From positions 1,488,001 to 1,552,000 of the forward strand of contig CBDDKS010000006.1 of the NCBI GenBank assembly GCA_965230335.1: a stretch of 64,000 nt of DNA, read 5' to 3'. Position numbers and translations under genes: made by a program. The first letter of the stretch is position 1. Every line of letters starts with the position of its first letter. The notes below the pieces were generated by a model that was given only the letters and a program-made list of their open reading frames with translations, searched no databases and was not told the DNA's origin. This document shows positions 6,938 through 15,697 of the stretch, one piece after another. Source of the DNA: CBDDKS01 sp965230335 (GTDB lineage: Bacteria > Pseudomonadota > Gammaproteobacteria > Enterobacterales > Kangiellaceae).

Positions 6938-9802
6938 ATGACATTAAACAATGCTTCTTTAAAAACTCTGGAAAACCATGATGATTTTGTTTATCGACAT
7001 ATTGGACCTAACAAAAATGAACAAAATATCATGCTGGAAACCCTTGGTTTATCCAGTTTGGAAGCATTGATTGACGAAACAGTTCCTAAACGTATTCAAC
7101 TTCAAAAAAAATTAAATCTTCCCAAAGCCCGTAATGAACAAGAAGCACTCAATGATCTTAAACACCTTGCCAGTAAAAATAAGATCTTTCAATCTTACAT
7201 AGGTATGGGTTATTACAATGTGCATACGCCTCCCGTTATTTTAAGAAACCTGCTTGAAAATCCTGGATGGTATACAGCTTACACACCTTATCAGCCAGAA
7301 GTTGCTCAAGGCCGTTTAGAAGCTATTATCAATTTTCAACAAATGACGATGGATCTCACCTGTTTGGATTTAGCCAGTGCCTCTTTATTAGATGAAGCCA
7401 CAGCCGCGGCTGAAGCTATGGCTTTAGCAAAACGGGTTTCCAAAAATAAATCATCCAATACTTTTTTTGTTGATCAGTTTTGTTTTCCACAAACGATTAA
7501 TGTATTAAAAACCCGTGCCGAATATTTTGGATTTAATGTCATTGTTGGTCCTATTGAAGAAGCACCAAAACACAATCCTTTTGGTGTGTTATTTCAATAT
7601 CCTGATGCAACCGGTGCCATTACTTCACAAAATACATTGATCGATGATTTAAAAGAACAAAAAACCATTATCTGTGTTGCTGCGGATATCATGAGCCTGG
7701 TGCTCTTAAAAGCTCCTGGAGATATAGGTGCTGATGTTGTTTTGGGCAGTGCCCAACGTTTTGGTGTACCTATGGGTGCAGGTGGACCTCACGCTGCTTT
7801 TTTTGCAACACGCAGTGACTATAAACGTGCCATGCCTGGTCGTATTATTGGTGTATCAAAAGATACTCATAACGAAACCGCTTTACGCATGGCCATGCAA
7901 ACCCGGGAACAACATATTCGCAGAGAAAAAGCGACTTCAAATATATGTACAGCTCAGGTATTACTTGCCAACATCGCTGCTTTTTATGCGGTGTATCATG
8001 GACCTAAAGGGCTTCGGCAAATTGCTGAACGTATACATCGTTTAACCAGCTTATTGGCTTTTGCACTCAAACAAAAAAAATTCCAACTGATCAATCCTAC
8101 CTGGTTCGATACTCTCACTCTGAAAAGTCATGAATCACATGAAGCCATTATTGCCAGAGCTCATGAAGCTCATATTAATTTAAGACAAGATGACAGTGGA
8201 CACTTGGGGCTTTCTATCGATGAAACAACAACCCGGGAAGACTTGAATCAATTATATAAAGTGCTCACCGCAGATAACACAGATTTAAATTTTGAAGCAT
8301 TAGAACAAAACATATCTAAAGAATCCTATATCCCTGAAAACTGTTTGAGAACAACCGATATTTTAACCCACCCCGTATTTAATCAATACCATTCAGAAAC
8401 AGAGCTATTACGCTATTTAAAGCGTTTGGAAAATAAAGATTTATCACTCACACATTCTATGATTGCTTTAGGCTCCTGTACCATGAAGCTGAATGCAACA
8501 GCTGAAATGATACCTGTTACCTGGCCAGAATTGGCACAAATTCACCCTTATGCACCCAAAACACAAACTCAAGGCTATGAAGACATCATTGAACAATTGT
8601 CTCAATGGCTTATTGAAATTACTGGATACGATGCCATTTCCATGCAACCCAACTCAGGTGCCCAGGGTGAATATGCCGGTTTACTGGCCATCTCCAAATA
8701 CCATGAAAGTCGTGGTGAAAGTCATAGAAATATCTGTTTAATTCCCAGCTCTGCTCATGGCACCAACCCGGCCAGCGCTCAAATGGCAGGTATGAAAGTT
8801 ATTATTGTACGTTGTGATAATCAGGGTAATATTGATTTTGACGATCTGAAACAAAAAGTTGAAGAAGTTTCTGAAAATTTAGCAGCCATTATGATCACTT
8901 ATCCCAGTACCCATGGTGTGTATGAAGAAGGCATAAAAAATATTTGTGATCTGATTCATCAACATGGTGGGCAGGTTTATATGGATGGCGCCAATATGAA
9001 TGCTCAAGTTGGCATTACTTCACCAGGCCTTATCGGTTCTGATGTTTCACACCTGAATTTACATAAAACTTTTTGTATTCCTCATGGCGGTGGTGGTCCG
9101 GGTATGGGGCCTATCGGTGTTAAATCACATTTAGAAGCTTTCTTACCCAGTCACCCAATTACTTCAAAAAGTGGTGCAGTTTCAGCAGCCCCTTATGGTA
9201 GTGCTTCTATTCTACCCATTACCTGGATGTACTGCACAATGATGGGTTGTGAAGGTCTTCGTTCAGCAACAGAAGTTGCTTTACTCAATGCTAACTATAT
9301 GAAGCAACAATTGGTTGATTATTATCCTGTACTTTATACGGGAAGAAATGGCCGGGTTGCTCATGAATGTATTATTGATCTTCGCGGCTTAAAAACAGAA
9401 ACCGGTGTCTCAGAAGTTGATATTGCCAAACGTTTGATGGATTTTGGATTCCATGCACCCACCATGTCATTCCCTGTTGCCGGCACATTAATGATTGAAC
9501 CTACTGAAAGTGAATCCAAAGCAGAAATGGATCGTTTCATTCAGGCAATGATTGCCATATATCATGAAGTGAAAGCTATCGCTTCTGGTGATCTTGAGAA
9601 AGAAAACTCACCACTACATAATGCGCCTCATACTTTAAAAGATATCTCGGATTGGCAATATCCCTATACCATTCAAGAAGCCTGCTTCCCATTAAAAGAA
9701 CAAGCCAAACATAAATTTTGGCCCAGTGTGAACCGAATTGACGATGTTTTTGGTGATCGTAATTTAATGTGCAGCTGTCCCAGCCCAGAAAATTATCTGT
9801 AA
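6938..9802 (+). CDS. gcvP: Glycine dehydrogenase (decarboxylating), P protein
   Basis: PLP-dependent P protein of the glycine cleavage system. It decarboxylates glycine and loads the aminomethyl group onto lipoyl-GcvH. At 954 residues it is the fused single-chain form (P1 plus P2), not the split gcvPA/gcvPB form. The N-terminus has FVYRHIGPNKNEQNIML, and YIGMGYYNVHTPPVILRN opens the P1 half. The PLP lysine is K710 in NLHKTFCIPHGGGGPG. The sequence QPNSGAQGEYAGLLAI and a SAHGTNPASA block complete the cofactor site. It starts 155 bp after gcvH, beyond the terminator. Confidence 0.97.
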   Translation: MTLNNASLKTLENHDDFVYRHIGPNKNEQNIMLETLGLSSLEALIDETVPKRIQLQKKLNLPKARNEQEALNDLKHLASKNKIFQSYIGMGYYNVHTPPVILRNLLENPGWYTAYTPYQPEVAQGRLEAIINFQQMTMDLTCLDLASASLLDEATAAAEAMALAKRVSKNKSSNTFFVDQFCFPQTINVLKTRAEYFGFNVIVGPIEEAPKHNPFGVLFQYPDATGAITSQNTLIDDLKEQKTIICVAADIMSLVLLKAPGDIGADVVLGSAQRFGVPMGAGGPHAAFFATRSDYKRAMPGRIIGVSKDTHNETALRMAMQTREQHIRREKATSNICTAQVLLANIAAFYAVYHGPKGLRQIAERIHRLTSLLAFALKQKKFQLINPTWFDTLTLKSHESHEAIIARAHEAHINLRQDDSGHLGLSIDETTTREDLNQLYKVLTADNTDLNFEALEQNISKESYIPENCLRTTDILTHPVFNQYHSETELLRYLKRLENKDLSLTHSMIALGSCTMKLNATAEMIPVTWPELAQIHPYAPKTQTQGYEDIIEQLSQWLIEITGYDAISMQPNSGAQGEYAGLLAISKYHESRGESHRNICLIPSSAHGTNPASAQMAGMKVIIVRCDNQGNIDFDDLKQKVEEVSENLAAIMITYPSTHGVYEEGIKNICDLIHQHGGQVYMDGANMNAQVGITSPGLIGSDVSHLNLHKTFCIPHGGGGPGMGPIGVKSHLEAFLPSHPITSKSGAVSAAPYGSASILPITWMYCTMMGCEGLRSATEVALLNANYMKQQLVDYYPVLYTGRNGRVAHECIIDLRGLKTETGVSEVDIAKRLMDFGFHAPTMSFPVAGTLMIEPTESESKAEMDRFIQAMIAIYHEVKAIASGDLEKENSPLHNAPHTLKDISDWQYPYTIQEACFPLKEQAKHKFWPSVNRIDDVFGDRNLMCSCPSPENYL

Positions 9803-9806
9803 CTAA

Positions 9807-9830
9807 CCTATAAAAGAGCAACAGACCTTA
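9807..9830. repeat. Solo right arm of the TAGGGGCTGTT repeat family
   Basis: TAAAAGAGCAACAGACCTTA (9811-9830), preceded by CTA, is a near match to the right terminal arm of the element at 25102-25370. No left partner is visible, so this is a solo or decayed end, a few bases after the gcvP stop codon. Confidence 0.5.
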
Positions 9831-9851
9831 CTAACCTGAGTTTTGAATAAG

Positions 9852-9993
9852 AAAAGTCAGGTTACTATCTGAAAAGACCACTTTCAATTTAATCAAAAAT
9901 TGTCAGAAAACATAACAAATTTGCAGAAATTATTGCTGAAAACAAATAAGTGTGTTTGAATGAAGGTATTAAACATTATTTAACCTGACTTTT
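9852..9993. repeat. 13-bp inverted repeat pair upstream of rppH
   Basis: AAAAGTCAGGTTA (9852-9864) and its exact reverse complement TAACCTGACTTTT (9981-9993) flank 116 bp of AT-rich DNA. A further TAACCTGA copy lies at 9832-9839, able to pair with TCAGGTTA at 9857-9864. The right arm ends one base before the GTG start of rppH, so a ribosome-binding site is not recognisable there. It may be a decayed miniature element or a regulatory inverted repeat. Confidence 0.5.
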
Positions 9994-9994
9994 A

Positions 9995-10558
9995 GTGATT
10001 GACTCAGAAGGCTTTCGTGCCAATGTGGGCATCATTGTTTGTAACGATATAGGTCAGTTGCTTTGGACTCGTCGAGCAGGACAACACTCATGGCAGTTTC
10101 CTCAGGGTGGTGTAGATCCTGGTGAAACTCCTGAAGATACTATGTATCGAGAGTTGTACGAAGAGGTGGGCCTTAAGCGCCAAGATGTCAGAATTTTAGG
10201 CTCCACAAAAAACTGGCATAAATATCGACTGCCCAATCGTTTTATACGACAAAATTCATCTCCGCTTTGCATTGGCCAAAAACAAAAGTGGTATTTGCTT
10301 CGCCTTGCAAGCGATGAAAACCACATAGACTTTAATGTGACGAATCATCCAGAATTCGACCATTTTATGTGGATTGAATACTGGTACGCCATTGATCAAG
10401 TGATTTCATTTAAGCGTGAGGTTTACCGAAGCGTGTTAATTGAACTCCTGCCGCTAATGCATGAGCATCAACGTCTTCAGCGCCAAAAAAGAACGCGTCG
10501 TCGCCACCATAACCACCACCACCATCAAAAACAACAGCCGATCGCTAATAAGCGTTGA
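9995..10558 (+). CDS. rppH: RNA pyrophosphohydrolase
   Basis: Nudix hydrolase that converts the 5' triphosphate of mRNA to monophosphate, which opens the way for RNase E decay. The start is GTG (9995). The reading IDSEGFRANVGIIVCN right after it matches the conserved RppH N-terminus, which fixes the start although no ribosome-binding site is visible. The Nudix box spans residues 38-60, with R52, E53, E56 and E57 present. GQHSWQFPQGG and CIGQKQKWYLL are RppH hallmarks. The 187 residues include an unusual C-terminal tail (about residue 160 on) rich in Arg, His, Lys and Gln, with a HHNHHHH run. The gene converges on the YCII-domain gene 17 bp away. Confidence 0.93.
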   Translation: MIDSEGFRANVGIIVCNDIGQLLWTRRAGQHSWQFPQGGVDPGETPEDTMYRELYEEVGLKRQDVRILGSTKNWHKYRLPNRFIRQNSSPLCIGQKQKWYLLRLASDENHIDFNVTNHPEFDHFMWIEYWYAIDQVISFKREVYRSVLIELLPLMHEHQRLQRQKRTRRRHHNHHHHQKQQPIANKR

Positions 10559-10575
10559 TGATTTATTTTCCCTTA

Positions 10576-10890
10576 TTATTTCATTTGTACCCGTTCGGAG
10601 ACTTCCAAAGTTCCATTGATTTCAAGAAACGGACACGTCTTTGCAAATGACAATGCCTGCTCTATCGAATCTGCCTCAACAATGGTATATCCTGACATGG
10701 TCGTTTTACTTTCTTGGGTAATAGAACCATCAGGATGAATTGTATGGGTGCTTTTTATAGGATTTGCAGGACTTACAACAGCATCGCCTAATGAGCCTAG
10801 CCAGGCTTTATATTTTGCAAAATGTTGTTGTCCTTCTTCAGGGGTTGCTGGTTGCTCACCCCCTAGATAAGTTATTAGAAATTGAGACAT
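10576..10890 (-). CDS. YCII-related domain protein
   Basis: Small 104-residue cytoplasmic protein of the YCII/DGPF (YciI-like) ferredoxin-fold family. It begins SQFLITYLGGEQPATPEE and contains SGYTIVEADSIEQALSFAK and the C-terminal CPFLEINGTLEVSE, which is the typical DGPF-family ending. Members are linked to sigma factors or act as small enzymes, but the exact function is unknown. A GCAGGTGAAAGC stretch before the ATG supplies a ribosome-binding site. It lies downstream of gyrB on the same strand, 41 bp away, and may be co-transcribed with it. Confidence 0.8.
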   Translation of the reverse strand: MSQFLITYLGGEQPATPEEGQQHFAKYKAWLGSLGDAVVSPANPIKSTHTIHPDGSITQESKTTMSGYTIVEADSIEQALSFAKTCPFLEINGTLEVSERVQMK

Positions 10891-10931
10891 GCTTTCACCT
10901 GCTTTAATGTTTTATTGATATGCTATTTCTT

Positions 10932-13382
10932 TTAGACATCCAGATTAGCAACGGATAATGCATTGGTTTCTATAAACTCTCTACGAGGTTCAACCTGATC
11001 ACCCATTAACGTTGTAAACAACTGATCTGCTGCAACAGCATCTTCTATTGTAACTTGTAGCATACGTCTTGTTTCAGGATCCATAGTTGTTTCCCATAAC
11101 TGGTCTGGATTCATTTCACCCAAACCTTTATAACGCTGTATCGATAACCCGCGTTTCGATTGCGCCATTAACCATGTTAAGGCTTCTGTAAAAGAAGTCA
11201 CGTTTTGTTTTCTTTCACCTTTTTGAACAAAGCCTGTTGGTTCAATAAGCCCCATAACATCTTCCCCTGCTTTAGCTATGGTTTCATAATCATTCGATGA
11301 GAAAAAGTCTAAATCCAATACATAATCATAATTTAACCCATGGTGTGTTATAGAAATATTTGGTAAATAATGTCCTCTTTCCTTGTCTTCTTTAATTGTT
11401 AAATGAAAATGGGTTGATCCTGCTGTTTGTTCATGCTTGAGTTTTTGTTTCAATTGATCTAACCAATTCTGAACCTTTTCCTCTTGAGTTAACTCTTCAA
11501 CATTAAGTTGTGGTAAAGACATCAGCTCTATTAAAACGTCATAGGGATAAAGATCAGACAGTTTATCAATTAAACGATGGGCATTCTGGTATTGAGCGAC
11601 TAAACCTTCCAAGCCAACACCCGTTAATGCCGGGGCGTCACTATTCACAAAAATGGCAGCATCAGTTAAAGCCTGTTGTGTTAAATAATCATTTAATGCT
11701 GCATCATCTTTTAAATAACGTTCCTGCTTACCCTTCTTTATTTTGTATAGTGGTGGTTGAGCAATATAAATGTATCCATTTTCCAAAAGTTGTGGCATTT
11801 GTCGATAGAAAAAAGTTAATAACAAGGTACGTATATGTGAGCCATCAACATCCGCATCTGTCATGATAATAATACGATGATAACGCACTTTCTGTGGATC
11901 AAATTCATCCCGACCAATGCCGCAGCCTAAAGCAGTAATTAAAGTACCCACTTCTGCCGAAGACAGCATTTTGTCAAAACGTGCTTTTTCAACATTAAGA
12001 ATTTTTCCTTTCAAAGGAAGAATAGCCTGATTTTTTCGATTCCGACCCTGTTTTGCTGAACCACCCGCAGAATCACCCTCCACTATATAAAGCTCTGACA
12101 GTGCTGGATCTTTTTCCTGGCAGTCGGCTAATTTCCCAGGCAGACCAGCAACATCCAAAACCCCTTTTCGACGAGTCATTTCTCTGGCTTTACGTGCAGC
12201 GTCTCTAGCTCTTGCCGCATCAATCATTTTATGGATGACTAACTTTGCTTCGGATGGGTTTTCTAGTAAGTACTCACTTAACTTTTCTCCCATAGTGGTT
12301 TCAACAGCCCCTTTGACTTCTGAAGAAACCAGTTTATCTTTTGTTTGTGATGAAAACTTTGGATCAGGAACTTTTACGGAAATAATCGCCGTTAATCCTT
12401 CTCTTGCATCATCACCAGAGGTGTTGATCTTATTTTTATTCAATCCTTCTTTTTCCATATGATTATTCAAGGTTCTGGTAAGTGCTGAGCGGAATCCAGC
12501 TAAATGTGTACCACCATCTCTCTGAGGAATATTATTGGTAAAGCAATAAATATTCTCCTGGTAACCATCGTTCCACTGCATGGCCACTTCTACACCAATG
12601 CCATCATCCTCCCTTTGAAGAGAAAAGTGAAAAACCTTTTGATTAACAAGTGTTTTGTTTTGATTTAAGTATTCAACAAAAGCCTGTATGCCTCCTTCAT
12701 ATTTAAAATGATCTTCTTTTCCCGTACGCTTGTCTTTTAATAAAATCGAAACACCTGAGTTTAAAAATGACAACTCTCTCAGTCGTTTTGCTAAAATATC
12801 GTAATGGTATTCAATGTTTGAAAAAATGCTAGGGCTTGGTTTAAATCTTATTTCTGTGCCCGTTGATGTGGTTTCACCCACTGCCTTGAGGGCTTCATCA
12901 GGCTCACCTAATCGATAAGTCTGCTCATAGACTTTTCCTTGCCTGCGAATGGTCAGTTTTAACTCATCAGATAAGGCATTAACAACGGAAACACCAACAC
13001 CATGTAAGCCACCAGACACTTTATAAGAATTATCATCAAACTTACCGCCAGCATGAAGAACCGTCATGATAACTTGTGCTGCTGAAACCCCTTCTTCTTC
13101 ATGAATATCAACAGGGATTCCACGACCATCATCAGAAACAGAAATAGAGTTATCACGATGTATCGTAATCTTTATATCATTACAATGGCCAGCTAGAGCT
13201 TCATCAATGGAGTTATCAACAACTTCGAAAACCATATGATGTAAGCCTGTTCCATCATCTGTATCACCAATATACATTCCAGGACGCTTTCTTACAGCAT
13301 CCAAGCCTTTTAGTACTTTGATACTTGATGATCCATAATCGTCACTTCTTTCTTCTTTTTCTTCATCTCTTTCGTCAGTCAT
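10932..13382 (-). CDS. gyrB: DNA gyrase subunit B
   Basis: ATPase subunit of gyrase, which introduces negative supercoils with GyrA. The start is taken as the ATG at 13380-13382 (MTDERDEEKEERSD). An AGAAGG ribosome-binding site precedes it, and the frame open further upstream has only a TTG (13412) overlapping recF. This gives 816 residues, close to the E. coli length of 804. The order is a GHKL ATPase domain (GLDAVRKRPGMYIGDTDDG, VVDNSIDEALAGHC, GLHGVGVSVVNAL), a transducer domain, a TOPRIM domain (VEGDSAGGSAKQGR, MTDADVDGSHIRTLLL), then the C-terminal GyrB block with IQRYKGLGEMNPDQLW. It is last in dnaA-dnaN-recF-gyrB. Confidence 0.98.
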   Translation of the reverse strand: MTDERDEEKEERSDDYGSSSIKVLKGLDAVRKRPGMYIGDTDDGTGLHHMVFEVVDNSIDEALAGHCNDIKITIHRDNSISVSDDGRGIPVDIHEEEGVSAAQVIMTVLHAGGKFDDNSYKVSGGLHGVGVSVVNALSDELKLTIRRQGKVYEQTYRLGEPDEALKAVGETTSTGTEIRFKPSPSIFSNIEYHYDILAKRLRELSFLNSGVSILLKDKRTGKEDHFKYEGGIQAFVEYLNQNKTLVNQKVFHFSLQREDDGIGVEVAMQWNDGYQENIYCFTNNIPQRDGGTHLAGFRSALTRTLNNHMEKEGLNKNKINTSGDDAREGLTAIISVKVPDPKFSSQTKDKLVSSEVKGAVETTMGEKLSEYLLENPSEAKLVIHKMIDAARARDAARKAREMTRRKGVLDVAGLPGKLADCQEKDPALSELYIVEGDSAGGSAKQGRNRKNQAILPLKGKILNVEKARFDKMLSSAEVGTLITALGCGIGRDEFDPQKVRYHRIIIMTDADVDGSHIRTLLLTFFYRQMPQLLENGYIYIAQPPLYKIKKGKQERYLKDDAALNDYLTQQALTDAAIFVNSDAPALTGVGLEGLVAQYQNAHRLIDKLSDLYPYDVLIELMSLPQLNVEELTQEEKVQNWLDQLKQKLKHEQTAGSTHFHLTIKEDKERGHYLPNISITHHGLNYDYVLDLDFFSSNDYETIAKAGEDVMGLIEPTGFVQKGERKQNVTSFTEALTWLMAQSKRGLSIQRYKGLGEMNPDQLWETTMDPETRRMLQVTIEDAVAADQLFTTLMGDQVEPRREFIETNALSVANLDV

Positions 13383-13396
13383 ATTGGCCTTCTTCT

Positions 13397-14509
13397 TTAC
13401 TGGTGAATGCAACGCACGTTACCGTGTTCCACGTGGAACAAGCGCTTATTATACCCTGAAATGTCCTTGTGTAGGGAGTCTGATGTAATACATGTGATAA
13501 GTAATTGTACTCTAGGCAATGACATCAAAAAGGCTAATAATATATCTTGATTACTATCATCCAATTCAGATGCAATATCATCAATAGCTAAAAAACATGT
13601 TTTCTCTGACTTTAAACCATACAGCTGAATAGCTGATAAAATTAAAGAGGTAACAATCATTTTTTGTTGGCCACGAGATGCTTTATCAACTGCAGGAGAG
13701 TCTTCAAATAAAATTTTTAAATCTGCCTTATGTGCTCCATAATAAGTTGTCCCTGTTCGAAGATCTCTTTCTTTTGAATCCATGAGGAGTTTTTCAAGGG
13801 GTTGTTTTTCTGACCAGCCAGGGAAAAACTGTATAGACACTCTGCCATTCAATGGTAAATCTTTTTTTAGTTCTTCAAAAGTTTTCGATAAAAGATAAAC
13901 ATAATTTTTACGATATTCTCCCAGTCGCATACTTTTTTCTACAAGTAGCTTTGTCCAATAATCCAGATCGGGTGTATTTCTATCCATATTTCGACTAACG
14001 ATTTGTTTTAAAAGTGCATTCCTTTGTTTTAATATTTTATTGAACTCAAGCCATTCCTTATGAAACTTTGGTTCCACGTGAAACACTCCCCAGTCACAAA
14101 ACTTTAGTCGTGATAATCTGGATGTCAGCAAATCATCATAAGTGCTGGGTGTTAACACCATCATGGGTAATAATTTTGTTATTTCTGATATTGTTTTACT
14201 GGTTTTTCCATTGATTCTTGCAAGGAACTCTCCTTTATTATCTTTTTTTAATCCTATCTTGTTAAAAATACCCTCTGTTGTTGTTTGGATTTGTGCATAA
14301 GAAGTAAGCTCTGTTTGATCTGTCTGTATAATCTTATCAATATGCCTTGTACGAAAAGAACGTCCTGTTGCTAATATATGAAGAGCTTCTACAATACTGG
14401 TTTTACCTGCACCATTTTCTCCAGATATGATGGTTAATTTTGGATGCAAATCTAAAGTAGCCGAAGAAATATTCCGAACATTTGAAAATTCAAGTTTAGA
14501 AACTAACAT
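13397..14509 (-). CDS. recF: DNA replication and repair protein RecF
   Basis: ABC/SMC-like ATPase that helps load RecA at single-strand gaps. It has 370 residues, the normal length. The Walker A motif GENGAGKTSIVEAL is at about residues 30-43. The signature region SRGQQKMIVTSLILS and the Walker B-like CFLAIDDIASELD lie near the C-terminus. The gene sits between dnaN and gyrB as in most gammaproteobacteria and ends 14 bp before the gyrB start. Its coding sequence contains two parS-like palindromes (13425-13440 and 14070-14085), so this part of the gene is probably constrained both as protein and as a ParB-binding site. Confidence 0.97.
   Translation of the reverse strand: MLVSKLEFSNVRNISSATLDLHPKLTIISGENGAGKTSIVEALHILATGRSFRTRHIDKIIQTDQTELTSYAQIQTTTEGIFNKIGLKKDNKGEFLARINGKTSKTISEITKLLPMMVLTPSTYDDLLTSRLSRLKFCDWGVFHVEPKFHKEWLEFNKILKQRNALLKQIVSRNMDRNTPDLDYWTKLLVEKSMRLGEYRKNYVYLLSKTFEELKKDLPLNGRVSIQFFPGWSEKQPLEKLLMDSKERDLRTGTTYYGAHKADLKILFEDSPAVDKASRGQQKMIVTSLILSAIQLYGLKSEKTCFLAIDDIASELDDSNQDILLAFLMSLPRVQLLITCITSDSLHKDISGYNKRLFHVEHGNVRCIHQ
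13425..13440. other. parS site (ParB-binding centromere), perfect palindrome
   Basis: TGTTCCACGTGGAACA is a perfect 16-bp palindrome that closely matches the conserved bacterial parS consensus (TGTTTCACGTGAAACA). It lies in the last codons of recF, about 4 kb from oriC, and the parAB genes are in the same window at 26054-27791. Binding by this ParB is inferred from the match and the location. Confidence 0.88.
14070..14085. other. Second parS site inside recF
   Basis: GGTTCCACGTGAAACA (reverse TGTTTCACGTGGAACC) matches the parS consensus apart from two arm positions. It lies about 630 bp from the first site, also within recF. Two close sites next to the origin are typical of ParABS loci. Confidence 0.85.
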
Positions 14510-14568
14510 GTCCGTTATCTAATTAAATTATCTATCAAAGTCTTATTATAAAAGACCATACCCTATCA

Positions 14569-15675
14569 TTAGAGTCGCATCGGCATAATAACATAAAGAC
14601 TATCAATCACTTTATCGACTTCTTCAATCAGAAGACTGCTATTAGCATCTGTAAAAGTGAGCCTGACTTTATCATTCTTTAAAGTATTAAGAACATCCAA
14701 CATGTAGTTAACATTTAAGCCGATTTCCAATTCTGGTCCTGAATAATCCACATCAACATCATCTTCAGCTTCTTCTTGTTCTGGGTTGTTGGAATGAATT
14801 TTTAAAACACCTTCATTTAATAAAAAACGTACCCCTCTGAACTTTTCATTACTCAAAATAGAAACTCTTTGCAAACTCGCTTTCAAGGTCTCTCTATCTA
14901 CAATAGCCTGTTTGTCTCCCCCTTTCGGTAAAACCTTATTAAAATCTGGATATTTACCATCCACTAATTTTGACATAAAAGTAAAGTGATCACTTACTGC
15001 CATAATATGATTTGTATTCAACTGTAATCTTACCACTTCGTCAACAGAGGATAAAAAGCGCGATAACTCCAAAATACCTTTCCTAGGTACAATAGCCTGT
15101 ATATTTTGACCTGTTGATTCTGTTTGAATAGAAGACAGAGCCATTCTATGGCCATCTGTTCCAACGGTAGATAATTTACCATCGGCACTTAAATCAAATA
15201 ACATGCCATTTAAATAGTAACGGACATCCTGTTGAGCCATAGCAAACTGAGTTCTTTGTATCAACTCCTGGATTTGCTCAACAGAAATCTGCACATCGAT
15301 AAACCCGGCAGATTCATCCAGGCTGGGAAAGTCTGTTGCTGGTAAAGTGGATAAAGAAAATCGACTTCTATCAACCTGAACTTTCAGTTTATTGTCTTGT
15401 TGAACAATTTTAAGTGTAGACTCAGGACTTAAACTCTTTGATATTTCTAAAATTTTTCTTGCCGGAACAGTAACACTTCCTTCAACGATCTCCCCTTCTA
15501 ATGGAAGACGTGCAAGCACCTGGACTTCCAGATCTGTTCCCGTTAAGCACAAATGATTATCCTGTATCTGAAACAATACATTGGATAATATGGGTAATGT
15601 CTGACGCCTTTCAATTGCACCACAAACTAATTGCAAAGGAATCATGAGTGTTTCCTGAGAAAGTGCACATTTCAT
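14569..15675 (-). CDS. dnaN: DNA polymerase III beta subunit (sliding clamp)
   Basis: Ring-shaped processivity clamp that tethers DNA polymerase III and other factors to DNA. It has 368 residues, as expected (366 in E. coli), and three DNA-clamp domains. The N-terminus is MKCALSQETLMIPLQLVCGA, the middle contains DVRYYLNGMLFDL and VGTDGHRMALS, and it ends YVIMPMRL, the conserved C-terminal cleft. A strong GGAGGAG ribosome-binding site lies upstream of the ATG. It follows dnaA by 22 bp, and recF comes 59 bp after it. Confidence 0.99.
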   Translation of the reverse strand: MKCALSQETLMIPLQLVCGAIERRQTLPILSNVLFQIQDNHLCLTGTDLEVQVLARLPLEGEIVEGSVTVPARKILEISKSLSPESTLKIVQQDNKLKVQVDRSRFSLSTLPATDFPSLDESAGFIDVQISVEQIQELIQRTQFAMAQQDVRYYLNGMLFDLSADGKLSTVGTDGHRMALSSIQTESTGQNIQAIVPRKGILELSRFLSSVDEVVRLQLNTNHIMAVSDHFTFMSKLVDGKYPDFNKVLPKGGDKQAIVDRETLKASLQRVSILSNEKFRGVRFLLNEGVLKIHSNNPEQEEAEDDVDVDYSGPELEIGLNVNYMLDVLNTLKNDKVRLTFTDANSSLLIEEVDKVIDSLYVIMPMRL

Positions 15676-15697
15676 AGCAACTCCTCCTATAGATTAA

